64,000 nucleotides of DNA from Galbibacter kalidii (GTDB taxonomy: Bacteria > Bacteroidota > Bacteroidia > Flavobacteriales > Flavobacteriaceae). The stretch is from contig NZ_JAPFGA010000019.1 in assembly GCF_026241135.1 (NCBI RefSeq), positions 1-64,000 on the forward strand. The letters are read 5' to 3'. Positions 49,812 to 62,126 of the stretch are shown here, in pieces. Position 1 is the stretch's first letter, and each line of letters begins with the position of its first letter. The translations under genes and the position numbers were made by a program. The notes beneath the pieces are model-generated. The model was given only the letters and a program-made list of their open reading frames with translations, searched no databases and was not told the DNA's origin.

Positions 49812-49838
49812 AAAGGCTCCTCTATGGAGCCTTTTTCT
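49812..49838 (+). terminator. Rho-independent terminator after the second susD
   Basis: AAAGGCTCC-tctat-GGAGCC(TTTTT). Confidence 0.85.
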
Positions 49839-49876
49839 GTATAAATAAGTCTTGTGGTTATGTCGAAACACCCACA

Positions 49877-49956
49877 TGCAATCAGACTGAGAAAAAAGAG
49901 AATACTTCACAGCCTGTAGTCGAAACAGAGACCGATACTGTTCAAAATGATTTTAA
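49877..49956 (+). pseudogene. 80-bp fragment duplicating codons near the lipobox of the 26072-27190 GH10-like lipoprotein gene
   Basis: About 89% identical by hand alignment to 26126-26205; encodes CNQTEKKENTSQPVVETETDTVQNDFK with no start codon. Confidence 0.85.
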
Positions 49957-50423
49957 GAGCCTAATATTTGAACAATCTCATTATGCCCTTGCATTTTTGC
50001 ATGGTCTAAAGCAGTGTTACCACTTGCGTCTTTATGGGGAGCATCAGCTCCTTTATCCAACAACAGCTTGACAATCTCCACTTTGCCAAAAGTAGCGGCA
50101 TAGATCAAGGCCGTTGCTCCATTTCCGTTGAATAGATTAATATCGGCTCCGTTTTCTATAAGCAAAGCTGCAATCTCGGTAAAACCTTTAAAGCAAACGC
50201 CCATCAATGCTGTGTTTCCTGAAGCATCTATAGCGTTAACCTCCGGATTGAATCTTAGAATAGCTTTGACAATATCGGTGTTTCCGTAATAAGTAGCCAA
50301 AAGGAGAGGGGTAGACCCACGTTGATCCTTTTCGTTGATCAATTCCGGATGGGAAGTCAATATGGAAACGACGTCTTTTTCTTCTTCTGAACGGATGGCA
50401 TTAAATAACTTTTCGATCTGCAT
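49953..50423 (-). CDS. Ankyrin repeat protein
   Basis: DQRGSTPLLLATYYGNTDIVKAIL..., DASGNTALMGVCFKGFTEIAALLIENGADINLFNGNGATALIYAATFGKVEIVKLLLDKGAD. Confidence 0.93.
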   Translation of the reverse strand: MQIEKLFNAIRSEEEKDVVSILTSHPELINEKDQRGSTPLLLATYYGNTDIVKAILRFNPEVNAIDASGNTALMGVCFKGFTEIAALLIENGADINLFNGNGATALIYAATFGKVEIVKLLLDKGADAPHKDASGNTALDHAKMQGHNEIVQILGS

Positions 50424-50732
50424 AAATGGGTTGTTTTCTGGATTAAAGAAGGTAACATTACTGTAATAGAATATCCCCAATCAAAAATACAATTTTATTT
50501 TTTTTAGAAATAAACCCTTGAAAAATAGATTAATCGGAAATAAAACCGTTACTTTGCAGTTAATAGCAAGTAAGATCGTAACAAAATTTGGTACTTATAC
50601 CTTTCCAAAATCGTATTTCCCACTTTTTTTAGACTTTTTGCAATAGATACAATGACTCCTTTATTGTTGGTAAAACAACAAAAACAACGGAGGAATTGAT
50701 ATCGCATTTTTAACATTTTAAATTATTACACA

Positions 50733-50927
50733 ATGAAAGAAGGAACAGTAAAGTTCTTTAACAGAACCAAAGGGTTTGGATTTATCACAACAGCAGAATC
50801 AAACGAAGATATCTTCGTACACGAAAGTGGTTTGATCGACAACATCAACGAAAATGACAAAGTGAAGTTTGAAACCGAACAAGGAAAAAAAGGATTGAAT
50901 GCGGTTAATGTAGAAATCATTGACTAA
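50733..50927 (+). CDS. Cold shock domain protein
   Basis: MKEGTVKFFNRTKGFGFITTAESNEDIFVHESGL. Confidence 0.97.
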   Translation: MKEGTVKFFNRTKGFGFITTAESNEDIFVHESGLIDNINENDKVKFETEQGKKGLNAVNVEIID

Positions 50928-50944
50928 GCATTTCCTAAAAAATA

Positions 50945-50972
50945 AAACCATCCGAAACGGGTGGTTTTTTTA
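50945..50972 (+). terminator. Rho-independent terminator after csp
   Basis: AAACCATCCG-aaa-CGGGTGGTTTTTTTA. Confidence 0.88.
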
Positions 50973-50999
50973 TTATTAACTTATAAATAGATTGCAAGG

Positions 51000-51194
51000 A
51001 TGCTTATAATTCCAATAAAAGAGGGGGAAAATATCGATAGAGCCCTAAAAAGATACAAACAGAAGTACAGAAAGACAAAACAGTTGAAAACCTTGCGTAG
51101 TAATCAACACTTCACTAAAAAATCGCAGCAGCGAAGAGAAGAAGTTGCTAAAGCGGTTTATAAACAAGAATATCAAAGAAAGTTAGAGGATTAA
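51000..51194 (+). CDS. rpsU: 30S ribosomal protein S21
   Basis: MLIIPIKEGENIDRALKRYKQKYRKTKQLKTLRSNQHFTKKSQQRREEVAKAVYKQ. Confidence 0.96.
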   Translation: MLIIPIKEGENIDRALKRYKQKYRKTKQLKTLRSNQHFTKKSQQRREEVAKAVYKQEYQRKLED

Positions 51195-51210
51195 TCTCTA
51201 ACTTTTTTTG
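51179..51210 (+). terminator. Terminator overlapping the rpsU stop codon
   Basis: AGTTAGAG-gattaat-CTCTAACTTTTTTTG. Confidence 0.8.
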
Positions 51211-51241
51211 TTTTAGCCATATTATTCAGGTTTTTCAACCT

Positions 51242-52036
51242 CTACTTCTCAATACTTATATTCACTACCAAGCCTTCATTGGCTCTTACATTAAACACGG
51301 TCTGGTCTTCAAAGATCAAATACTGACCTTTTACACCTTTTAAAACTCCTGTGTATTCCGGTGTTTTCGACAAATTCAAACTTTTTGGCTTTTTAGGATA
51401 TTCAATAACCGGAAATTCTATGTTGGTTTCTTTGTTACTTTCTATAAAATAGGGGAGCACTTCCTCCGGAATGTATTGTTTCAAACGATTCCGATAATCG
51501 CTAAGTTCCTCATCAATAATATCATTTTTAAGCATTTTTCGCCAATTGGTCTTGTCTGAAATATGATCTTTCAGGGCTACTTCAGTGATTCCTGCGAGAT
51601 ACCTGTTCGGTACCTCTACAATTTCAATAGCTTCATGAGCCCCTTGGTCGATCCATCGTGTTGGCACCTGACTTTTTCTGGTCACACCTACTTTAATGTT
51701 ACTCGAATTGGCCAAATAAACTATATGGGGTTGCAGTTGTATTTTCTTTTCATAGTCCAAATCACGATCCTCTTCATCCAAATGTGCTTTACTCAATTCG
51801 GGTTTCATGATCCAATCTGCCGCCTGAGGGATATCAAAAAAGCAACTCTTACAAAAACCTTGACGGTAAATGGGTTTCTCCAGGTGACAGTTCAAGCATT
51901 CATACTTTACAAATTTTATACTGATCTTTTTATCCAATAACTGGTTGAAATTGATGTAGTTGTTTTTAAAAACCAGATAGTAATTTATCGGTTGAGTAAA
52001 TTCTGTTTGCATTTTGGTGAGGACGCCTTCTAACAT
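51242..52036 (-). CDS. DUF2797 domain-containing protein
   Basis: CLNCHLEKPIYRQGFCKSCFFDIPQAADWIMKPELSKAHLDEEDRDLDYEKKIQLQPHIVYLANSSNIKVGVTRKSQVPTRWIDQGA. Confidence 0.88.
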   Translation of the reverse strand: MLEGVLTKMQTEFTQPINYYLVFKNNYINFNQLLDKKISIKFVKYECLNCHLEKPIYRQGFCKSCFFDIPQAADWIMKPELSKAHLDEEDRDLDYEKKIQLQPHIVYLANSSNIKVGVTRKSQVPTRWIDQGAHEAIEIVEVPNRYLAGITEVALKDHISDKTNWRKMLKNDIIDEELSDYRNRLKQYIPEEVLPYFIESNKETNIEFPVIEYPKKPKSLNLSKTPEYTGVLKGVKGQYLIFEDQTVFNVRANEGLVVNISIEK

Positions 52037-52182
52037 GATAAATCTTTTTTCCTATTTTTATCAAAAGTACATCATTTTTTTCATTGAAAGTTATAGGAAA
52101 GTAAGAATCAAAAAAAGAGATGTACTTAGCTATGATGAAACTAAAATTCGTATTTTGTAGTACGATTTTTAGTGTTTTTACA

Positions 52183-52202
52183 GAACTCGTTTAAACGAGT
52201 TC
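52183..52202. repeat. Minimal GAACTCGTTTAAACGAGTTC palindrome
   Basis: 20-bp perfect palindrome; same right flank (cagaagaaaa) as the longer copies. Confidence 0.85.
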
Positions 52203-52224
52203 AGAAGAAAAATAATTCAACAAA

Positions 52225-53748
52225 ATGCCGATTCCATTATTCAATTCTATAGCTTCGTGGTTTTTAAAAAAGCGGTTCCATCAAATGGAGCTATTTTTAA
52301 AATACCCTCAGGAAGTACAAACAGAGGTGCTTACCCATTTAATGACCATGGCCAAGGATACGGAAATGGGGAAGAAATACGCCTTTGGTGAAATGAGGAA
52401 ATATGAGAATTTCGCAGAGCGCGTTCCTATTGTGCGTTATGAAGACATAGAACCTATGATAGAGCGTGCCCGTATGGGAGAGTCTAACATATTCTGGCCT
52501 GCACCCATTAAATGGTTTGCCAAAAGTAGTGGAACGACCAACGCTAAAAGTAAATTCATTCCGGTGAGTACAGAGTCACTGGAAGAATGCCATTTTAAGG
52601 CCGGAAAAGATATGCTGTCGCTTTACTTTAATAATAATGACGACTCTAAACTTTTTACCGGAAAGAGTTTGCGGTTAGGGGGGAGTAAAGAACTGTATCA
52701 CGATAACAATACTTTTTTTGGTGATCTGTCTGCAATCATTATCGACAATATGCCTTTTTGGGCAGAGATGAGCAGCACACCAAGCAATAAGGTTTCTTTA
52801 ATGAGCGAATGGGAAAGTAAGCTGGAGGCAATTGTGAACGAAACCGTAAAAGAAGATGTTACCAGCTTGGCTGGAGTGCCGTCATGGATGCTTGTTTTAT
52901 TGAATCAAGTATTGGAGAAAACGGGGAAGAATCACCTTTTTGAAATCTGGGAAAACCTGGAAGTCTATTTTCATGGAGGGGTTAGTTTCAATCCGTATAG
53001 GGAGCAATATCAGCGCTTATTGCCGAGAAAGAACTTTAGATATTATGAAATTTACAATGCTTCGGAAGGCTTTTTTGCCATCCAGGACAGAAACAATTCT
53101 GAAGAATTACTTTTAATGCTCGACTACGGAATTTTCTACGAGTTTATTCCAATGGACACCTACGGAACGCCAAACGAAAAAGTAATTCCGCTTTGGGAAG
53201 TAGAACCAAATAAGAACTATGCAATGGTGATCACCACCAACGCCGGATTGTGGCGTTATCTTATTGGCGATACTGTTCGTTTTACGTCTGTCGATCCCTA
53301 CCGGATAAAAGTAACAGGACGCACCAAGCACCATATCAATGTTTTCGGGGAAGAATTGATCATTGAAAATGCAGAGGAAGCTTTGCGAAGGGCTTGTAGG
53401 GAAACCGGAGCCGAAATTGTAGATTATACAGCCGGACCTGTTTTTATGAAAGGAAAGGAAAAAGGAGCGCACGAATGGCTCATCGAATTCAGTAAACTAC
53501 CGGACGATATGGCGAAGTTTGCTGAAATCATGGACGATAACTTAAAGACACTTAATTCAGACTACGAAGCAAAACGCTACAACGATATTACACTGACTAA
53601 ACCGACCTTACACTCTGCTCGCAAAAATTTGTTTTACGATTGGCTTAAAAAATACAATAAGCTGGGCGGACAGCATAAAATTCCGCGACTTTCCAGTAAC
53701 AGACATTATTTGGAAGAGCTTCTGGGAATGAATGCACAATCCCACTAA
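52225..53748 (+). CDS. GH3 auxin-responsive promoter family (acyl-adenylate/amide synthetase-like) protein
   Basis: KWFAKSSGTTNAKSKFIPVS; YNASEGFFAIQD; LWRYLIGDTVRFTSVDPYRIKVTGRTKHHINVFGEELIIENAEEAL. Confidence 0.93.
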   Translation: MPIPLFNSIASWFLKKRFHQMELFLKYPQEVQTEVLTHLMTMAKDTEMGKKYAFGEMRKYENFAERVPIVRYEDIEPMIERARMGESNIFWPAPIKWFAKSSGTTNAKSKFIPVSTESLEECHFKAGKDMLSLYFNNNDDSKLFTGKSLRLGGSKELYHDNNTFFGDLSAIIIDNMPFWAEMSSTPSNKVSLMSEWESKLEAIVNETVKEDVTSLAGVPSWMLVLLNQVLEKTGKNHLFEIWENLEVYFHGGVSFNPYREQYQRLLPRKNFRYYEIYNASEGFFAIQDRNNSEELLLMLDYGIFYEFIPMDTYGTPNEKVIPLWEVEPNKNYAMVITTNAGLWRYLIGDTVRFTSVDPYRIKVTGRTKHHINVFGEELIIENAEEALRRACRETGAEIVDYTAGPVFMKGKEKGAHEWLIEFSKLPDDMAKFAEIMDDNLKTLNSDYEAKRYNDITLTKPTLHSARKNLFYDWLKKYNKLGGQHKIPRLSSNRHYLEELLGMNAQSH

Positions 53749-54068
53749 GTGGCTTTACTCCTCAATGATCTGCGTTGAAAAGCTAAGGCAAGCTTTTTGT
53801 TTGAACCTGCCCGACTATATCGTTCAGGCGGGTATCTCACGGGCCTGTCTTTGCTTGCCCTGAGGGAGTTTAAAAAATAAGGATAATATTACAGTTTGAA
53901 GTGTTTTCCTAAAAACTTCTCATTCACAACAATCATAATTGTTTTCGATATCGAATCACATTGACTATAAATTATGCTGATATTATCATTATAACATTTT
54001 ATTTAATGCTCGAGATTAAGGATTGATTTTTTTGTAATTTTGAGTGTATCTAATTGTGAATTCAGTAA

Positions 54069-56279
<2,211 letters not shown>

Positions 56280-56305
56280 GAAGAGTCCATAGTCCGACAT
56301 AAAAA

Positions 56306-56331
56306 AAGGTGGCCTGATATCGGCCACCTTT
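56306..56331. terminator. Bidirectional terminator between convergent katG and clpX
   Basis: AAAGGTGGCC-tgatat-cGGCCACCTTT with A/T tracts on both sides. Confidence 0.88.
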
Positions 56332-56362
56332 CGTTTTTATAAAATCGAATATGTTATATTAT

Positions 56363-57592
56363 CTAAGAAACTGCTTTCAGCTTGTTTATAGTTGATTTTG
56401 TGAGTTTCTCTCCTACATATGCTTTGTCTACTTTAAGCTGTGTTTTCTTTGAACTTGGCAAATCAAACATGGCATCAGTGAGCACGGTTTCGCAAAGCGA
56501 ACGCAATCCTCTGGCTCCCAGTTCATATTCAACGGCTTTCTCTACAATATAATTCAAGGCTTCGTCTGTAATCTCGAACTTGATATCATCCATTTCAAAC
56601 AATTTAGTGTACTGTTTGATAATGGCATTTTTAGGTTCTGTAAGTATAGAACGCAGCGCTTTGATGTCCAGCGGATCCATATGGGTTAACACAGGGAGTC
56701 GACCTATGATTTCAGGGATCAATCCATATTCTTTAAGGTCTTTCGGAATGATATACTGCAAGAGGTTCTCGCGATCAACAATCTCTTTTTCATCTACGCT
56801 GTATCCAATGGCCTGCATATTCAATCGTTTGGAAATATGGCGGTTGATACCATCAAAAGCCCCACCGGCTACAAAAAGGATATTCTCAGTGTTTACCTCA
56901 ATAAATTTTTGATCCGGGTGTTTTCGCCCTCCTTTAGGTGGAACGTTAACAGTTGTTCCCTCCAAAAGCTTCAAAAGTGCTTGCTGTACCCCTTCACCCG
57001 ATACGTCACGTGTGATGGATGGGTTGTCACTTTTTCGTGCTATTTTGTCGATCTCATCGATAAAAACAATACCTCTTTCCGCTTTTTCAAGGTTGTAGTC
57101 TGCTGCCTGCAACAAACGAGTTAAGATACTTTCAACATCTTCACCAACATACCCGGCTTCGGTCAGTACCGTGGCATCTACGATGGCCAAGGGGACATTC
57201 AGCATTTTGGCAATGGTTCTTGCCATAAGTGTTTTACCGGTACCGGTTTGCCCCACCATGATGATGTTGCTCTTTTGTATTTCAATATCGTCGTTGGATG
57301 CCGGCTGTAATAGTCTTTTGTAATGGTTGTATACCGCTACAGACATTACCTTTTTGGTTATATCTTGCCCAATAATAAACTGATCCAAATACTCCTTTAT
57401 TTCGGCAGGTTTCTTTAAAACCAATTCAGATGACAGCTCTTGATTTTTGGATTGTTGGGATTCCTCAACAACAATGCCATGTGCTTGCTCGATGCAACGG
57501 TCACAAATATGAGCGTCTAGACCTGCAATGAGCAAATTGGTTTCCGGTTTTTTACGACCGCAAAACGAACATTCTAAATCTTCTTTAGCCAT
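56363..57592 (-). CDS. clpX: ATP-dependent Clp protease ATP-binding subunit ClpX
   Basis: Zn finger [60 protein letters not shown]. Confidence 0.98.
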   Translation of the reverse strand: MAKEDLECSFCGRKKPETNLLIAGLDAHICDRCIEQAHGIVVEESQQSKNQELSSELVLKKPAEIKEYLDQFIIGQDITKKVMSVAVYNHYKRLLQPASNDDIEIQKSNIIMVGQTGTGKTLMARTIAKMLNVPLAIVDATVLTEAGYVGEDVESILTRLLQAADYNLEKAERGIVFIDEIDKIARKSDNPSITRDVSGEGVQQALLKLLEGTTVNVPPKGGRKHPDQKFIEVNTENILFVAGGAFDGINRHISKRLNMQAIGYSVDEKEIVDRENLLQYIIPKDLKEYGLIPEIIGRLPVLTHMDPLDIKALRSILTEPKNAIIKQYTKLFEMDDIKFEITDEALNYIVEKAVEYELGARGLRSLCETVLTDAMFDLPSSKKTQLKVDKAYVGEKLTKSTINKLKAVS

Positions 57593-57690
57593 TTTTTTAC
57601 TGTTGTGAAAACGCAATATATACGTTTTCTATTTAAAAATAGAATTTTAAATACTTGATTTTATGGTTAGTACGTTTTTTTTGGAAAAAC

Positions 57691-58368
57691 TTACTTGCTT
57701 CTTTTCAGTACTTCATCGATCATTCCGTAGTCTTTTGCTTCTTCAGCTTTTAACCAATAATCACGGTCACTGTCTTCAGTTACCTTTTCCATGGTTTGTC
57801 CGGAATGTCTTGATATGATTTGATACAATTCATCCTTGAGTTTAAGGATTTCACGAGCTGTGATCTCGATATCACTGGCTTGTCCTTGGGCACCACCCAA
57901 AGGTTGGTGTATCATCACCCTGCCGTGGGGTAAGGCAGAACGTTTCCCTTTTTCTCCGGCACATAACAATACTGCACCCATGGATGCAGCCATTCCTGTA
58001 CAAATGGTAGCCACATCAGGTTTGATATACTGCATGGTGTCATAGATGCCTAAACCGGCATAAACACTACCGCCGGGGGAGTTGATATATATTTGAATAT
58101 CTTTTGAAGAGTCAGCACTTTCCAAAAAGAGTAATTGCGCCTGAATGATATTGGCCACTTGATCGTTGATAGCCGTTCCCATAAAAATGATCCTATCCAT
58201 CATCAATCTGGAGAAAACATCCATGGCGACTACATTCATTTGTCTTTCTTCAATAATGTTTGGGGTGAGTCCAACAGGAGTCATGGCACTGATGATCTTG
58301 TCGTAATACATGCTGTTTACCCCTCTATCCTTAGTGGCGTATGCCTTAAATTCTTTTTCGAAATTCAT
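57691..58368 (-). CDS. clpP: ATP-dependent Clp protease proteolytic subunit ClpP
   Basis: [76 protein letters not shown]. Confidence 0.98.
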   Translation of the reverse strand: MNFEKEFKAYATKDRGVNSMYYDKIISAMTPVGLTPNIIEERQMNVVAMDVFSRLMMDRIIFMGTAINDQVANIIQAQLLFLESADSSKDIQIYINSPGGSVYAGLGIYDTMQYIKPDVATICTGMAASMGAVLLCAGEKGKRSALPHGRVMIHQPLGGAQGQASDIEITAREILKLKDELYQIISRHSGQTMEKVTEDSDRDYWLKAEEAKDYGMIDEVLKRSK

Positions 58369-58400
58369 ATACTTATTTTGCTGTTTTTTTAGTACGTAAA

Positions 58401-58430
58401 AAGGCGTCAAAACTAACAGTTTAACGCCTT
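58401..58430 (-). terminator. Stem-loop between tig and clpP
   Basis: Reverse strand AAGGCGTTAAACTgttAGTTTTGACGCCTTTTT. Confidence 0.7.
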
Positions 58431-58457
58431 AAAGATACTTAAATTATTTTAAGAAAT

Positions 58458-59780
58458 TTACCCGTAAACTTCTTTAACAAAGTTTTCATAGGTTACTTCT
58501 TTGGTCTTTAAATTCGCTTTTTCTTTGTAAAGATTTACCAGTTTTTCGCTCATTAGCTGCTCTGATAATCTTTTGGCTTCCTCCTGATTTGAAAGTACTC
58601 GTGTGGAAATGTTTTCCAATACTTCTTGCTCCGGATTGGTTTGTCCGAATTGTGCCATTTGCATGAGCACGTATTTTTTGGCAAAATCTTTCAATTCGTC
58701 ATAAGTTACCTGAAGATCATTTTCGTTGATGATTTTACCTTCGATCAACTGGTATCTCAATCCTTTTTCAGATTTTTCGTATTCTTCATTGGCTTCTTCA
58801 TCAGAAAGCTCATTTTCACCAGTGACCTGGATCCATTTTTTAAGGAAATCAGCCGGAAGATCAAATTTTGTATTTTCTACCAATGTTTCAGTAATGTCAT
58901 TTAGTAGTTTTTGATCTGATTGTTGAATGAATTGCTTTTCAGCATCCTCTTTTATTTTCGCTCTCATTTCCTCTTCTGAAGAAACAACACCTTCTCCGAA
59001 AAGTTTGTCGAAAAGTTCTTGATTCAATTCAGCGGCTTCCCTTAAATTGATTTCGTCGATAGTAAAGGTGACTTCGATATCCAAATCGTGAGCTTCATCG
59101 TGTTCAACCTTCAAGAAGTTGATCAAGTCGTGGTCGTCTTCAAAAAGACTTTTTGTCTTCAAAGTAATGGTGTCGCCCACTTTGACCCCTACAAATTTGT
59201 TGAGGTTTCTTTTACCTTTTATTTTATCTAATGAGAAGGTTACACGGTTTTCAATTTCTTTTTCTTCGTTTTTGAAAACACCGGTCACTTCACTTTCTTC
59301 TGTGATTTCATCCTGAGAGATCAACTTGCCGTATTGTTTGGCAATTCGATCTATCTGCTCATCGATCATTTTATCGTCGGCAACAATTTGGTAGTGAGTA
59401 ATCGCCTTTTTAGTCTTTAAGTTCACCTCAAAAGCAGGAGCAAGACCCAATTCAAATTCAAATGAGAAATCCTCTGCATCCCAATCAAGGTTATCTTGCG
59501 CTTTTGGAAGTGGATTTCCAAGAACGTCTAATTTTTCTTCGGTTAGATATTTGTTCAATGAATCTTGTAAAAGCTTGTTTACTTCATCAACCAAAACGGC
59601 TTTTCCGTATTGCTTTTTCACCAATCCCATAGGGACATGTCCCTTTCTGAATCCGGGGATATTGGCTGTTTTTCTGTAGTCTGTTAAGATCTTATCTACT
59701 TTGTCGCTGTAATCCTCCTTTGTAATCGCAACTTTTACAATTGCATTTAAATCGTCAATTTGCTCTCTTGTAATATCCAT
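58458..59780 (-). CDS. tig: Trigger factor
   Basis: MDITREQIDDLNAIVKVAITKEDYSDKVDKILTDYRKTANIPGFRKGHVPMGLVKKQYGKAVLVDEVNKLL. Confidence 0.96.
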   Translation of the reverse strand: MDITREQIDDLNAIVKVAITKEDYSDKVDKILTDYRKTANIPGFRKGHVPMGLVKKQYGKAVLVDEVNKLLQDSLNKYLTEEKLDVLGNPLPKAQDNLDWDAEDFSFEFELGLAPAFEVNLKTKKAITHYQIVADDKMIDEQIDRIAKQYGKLISQDEITEESEVTGVFKNEEKEIENRVTFSLDKIKGKRNLNKFVGVKVGDTITLKTKSLFEDDHDLINFLKVEHDEAHDLDIEVTFTIDEINLREAAELNQELFDKLFGEGVVSSEEEMRAKIKEDAEKQFIQQSDQKLLNDITETLVENTKFDLPADFLKKWIQVTGENELSDEEANEEYEKSEKGLRYQLIEGKIINENDLQVTYDELKDFAKKYVLMQMAQFGQTNPEQEVLENISTRVLSNQEEAKRLSEQLMSEKLVNLYKEKANLKTKEVTYENFVKEVYG

Positions 59781-60021
59781 TCTCAAAAAATTTAATAGCC
59801 TCTAAATTGGCATGCAAAAGTAATACATTTTAAAAAGCTAACCAAGTTTTTAAAAGTCTGAAAAACAAAATATTAATTTTTGTTTGAAAGAGGCCTGTTT
59901 TGTCTTTAAAAGATAGGGTATAGGTGAACGAAGAATTATAAAAAAATGCCCAAATTCTTTTTTGAAAATGGGCAAATCGAAACCTTTTTCAGTAAATAGT
60001 AAAAAACGAGTGCCGATTTTT

Positions 60022-60363
60022 TTAATCAGTTGATACCAAGGATTCAAAAATAGATTGTAATACAGAAAGCAAAAGACTGAAGAGCAATGCCCACCAGATA
60101 TTACTTACTGAAAATCCACTTATTAAAGCATCGGCTATTAAAATAATAATGGCATTGATGATAAGTAAAAAGAGCCCTAGGGTAATGATGGTCACCGGTA
60201 GGGTGAAAATGACCAAGATCGGCTTTACGATAAGGTTTAATAAACCTAATACCACTGCTACGATTATGGCAGTTAGGTAGTTGTCTACTCCCACACCGGG
60301 AAGTACATTAGCAAGAATGATTACTGCTATGGCAGTTAAAAGTATTTTAATGATGAGTTTCAT
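60022..60363 (-). CDS. Phage holin family / DUF membrane protein (YvlD-like)
   Basis: 113 aa, ILANVLPGVGVDNYLTAIIVAVVLGLLNLIVKPILVIFTLPVTIITLGLFLLIINAIIILIADALI. Confidence 0.88.
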   Translation of the reverse strand: MKLIIKILLTAIAVIILANVLPGVGVDNYLTAIIVAVVLGLLNLIVKPILVIFTLPVTIITLGLFLLIINAIIILIADALISGFSVSNIWWALLFSLLLSVLQSIFESLVSTD

Positions 60364-60622
60364 ATGTATTTTTTCTTTAGTGGTTAATAAAATAAAGATA
60401 TGAAAAAAAGGTCTAAAAGTGATGAAAACTGGATTTTGTCAGGTTGAGCATTGCTTGAAATAAAATATATTTTTATTGAAAGCACATGGTGTAGCCATCG
60501 AAACCTATTTGTTTCAAAGGTTATATAGTTATCGATAAGCTTCGCTTGGTATCTTCAATTCAAAATGTATTTTGAATCTCGATAATGCTCGAACTGACAG
60601 AAAATGATCTTTTTCAATTTGG

Positions 60623-62104
60623 CTATTCCACAAAAACTGTTGGGAATGTTCCCGGGTTTAAAAGTGGAATAGTTGCGTCGTATTTGTCGTTGATAGCTTC
60701 AATAAATGCATTGGCTACAACGGCATATCCACGTTGTGTTGGATGAACCCCATCCAGCGAAAATGCACCGCCTGAACCAAAAGTATTGGCAATGGTCCCG
60801 CCGTCAAATGAAATACCGCCATTGGCTACTTGGGTCATCAAAGCTTTGGTGTCTGCAAAAGCCAATCCGTATTGTTCTGCCAATGCAGCTATGGTGGTGT
60901 TGTATGCAGTTTGTGCGTTGACTACCAATTGAATTTCAACCTCGGTCAATGCCTGACTGTCGTTCAATGGAACACCTACACCGATAACCGAACTCGGATT
61001 TTGAGGATCTGCCAAAGTTCCTAAAACGGAAGAAGTGGTAAGTGGCAGTAAATCTTCAACAGTAGCTTGACGTAAATTTCTTAACTCAGGGTTCAGAGCA
61101 GTAAGGTCGGTCAAATCTTCATCGAGAATGACCACTGCGTTTTGTCCGGCGCTGAAAGAAATTGTACGTTGCTGAGCTTCTTCAGCAGTAATCATACCCG
61201 CACCCTGTGCCAATAACAAGGCGTTGTTATAATCCGAGTAACTCTCGTTGACTGCAGTAGCAGTTTGAGCATCCATTGGGATAGCATTATAAGGAACCGT
61301 TGTAAAAAACGGAATAGAGGTTACATCAGGGATGTTGGTGACTACTCCCTTAGCTCCGTTGGTCGTTAATGTTTCCAAAAGTGTGTTGTATGTGCCAGTA
61401 AATACATTCGGATCTGTAATATCGTTAGGGCCATAAGTAGTTGGATCTATATTTCCTGTTTGGTCTACTCCTACACCTCCGGAAGTAGCAAATCCGAGGA
61501 TATCATTATTTCCTATCCAAAGGGAAAAGAAAGTTGGTTGCTGACTAGCAGCATCTTCAATCACAGAAGCATCCGGAGAAGAAGCCATTCTGATAAAATA
61601 TGGGTTTGCCTGTCCTGCTTCCAAATTTGCGATGTTTCCGTAACCGTTGGCTAGAAGGTGAAAACTTTTTGCTCCCGGAACCCCTATATTGTTAAACGGC
61701 CCTTCCAAAATATTTGTAATATCTGTGGTAGGAGTGCCTTCCAGAATTACCGGAACCTGACTGCCATCGGCACCTATTCTTAAAACCCTTCGGTTGTCCT
61801 GAATTTGTTGCCCGCCTGCCAAAAGACCTCCCAAATTGTCGTTGACCAGAGGTTGAGTAAATTCCCCGCCTCCGGCATGTGCGAATTGTCCGGCAAGCAT
61901 ATATGGTAACGAATTTTGTTGTCCTTGAAGGTATAAAGCACCGTCGGCATATCCGGCGGTCAACGAGTTACCAACGGTCACAAAATTTGAAAAATCTGCT
62001 TCACCACTGGTGTAAAAACCTTGCTCGTCTACCGGATTGTTAAATTCGGGTTCACAAGCTGCAATAGCCAGAGCGGCAAATGAAATATATAGTAGTTTCT
62101 TCAT
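60623..62104 (-). CDS. SGNH/GDSL hydrolase-family lipoprotein
   Basis: Lipobox AIAACEPEF; FVTVGNSLTAGYADGALYLQGQQNSLPYMLA; SLWIGNNDILGFA; SLDGVHPTQRGYAVVANAFIEAIN. Confidence 0.92.
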   Translation of the reverse strand: MKKLLYISFAALAIAACEPEFNNPVDEQGFYTSGEADFSNFVTVGNSLTAGYADGALYLQGQQNSLPYMLAGQFAHAGGGEFTQPLVNDNLGGLLAGGQQIQDNRRVLRIGADGSQVPVILEGTPTTDITNILEGPFNNIGVPGAKSFHLLANGYGNIANLEAGQANPYFIRMASSPDASVIEDAASQQPTFFSLWIGNNDILGFATSGGVGVDQTGNIDPTTYGPNDITDPNVFTGTYNTLLETLTTNGAKGVVTNIPDVTSIPFFTTVPYNAIPMDAQTATAVNESYSDYNNALLLAQGAGMITAEEAQQRTISFSAGQNAVVILDEDLTDLTALNPELRNLRQATVEDLLPLTTSSVLGTLADPQNPSSVIGVGVPLNDSQALTEVEIQLVVNAQTAYNTTIAALAEQYGLAFADTKALMTQVANGGISFDGGTIANTFGSGGAFSLDGVHPTQRGYAVVANAFIEAINDKYDATIPLLNPGTFPTVFVE

Positions 62105-62126
62105 TTCTTTAAAAAATTAGAATTCA

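Noticed and set aside
60022-60363. Phage holin annotation as sign of a prophage
   Set aside because: This membrane family is chromosomal and widespread; no phage structural, integrase or lysis genes nearby
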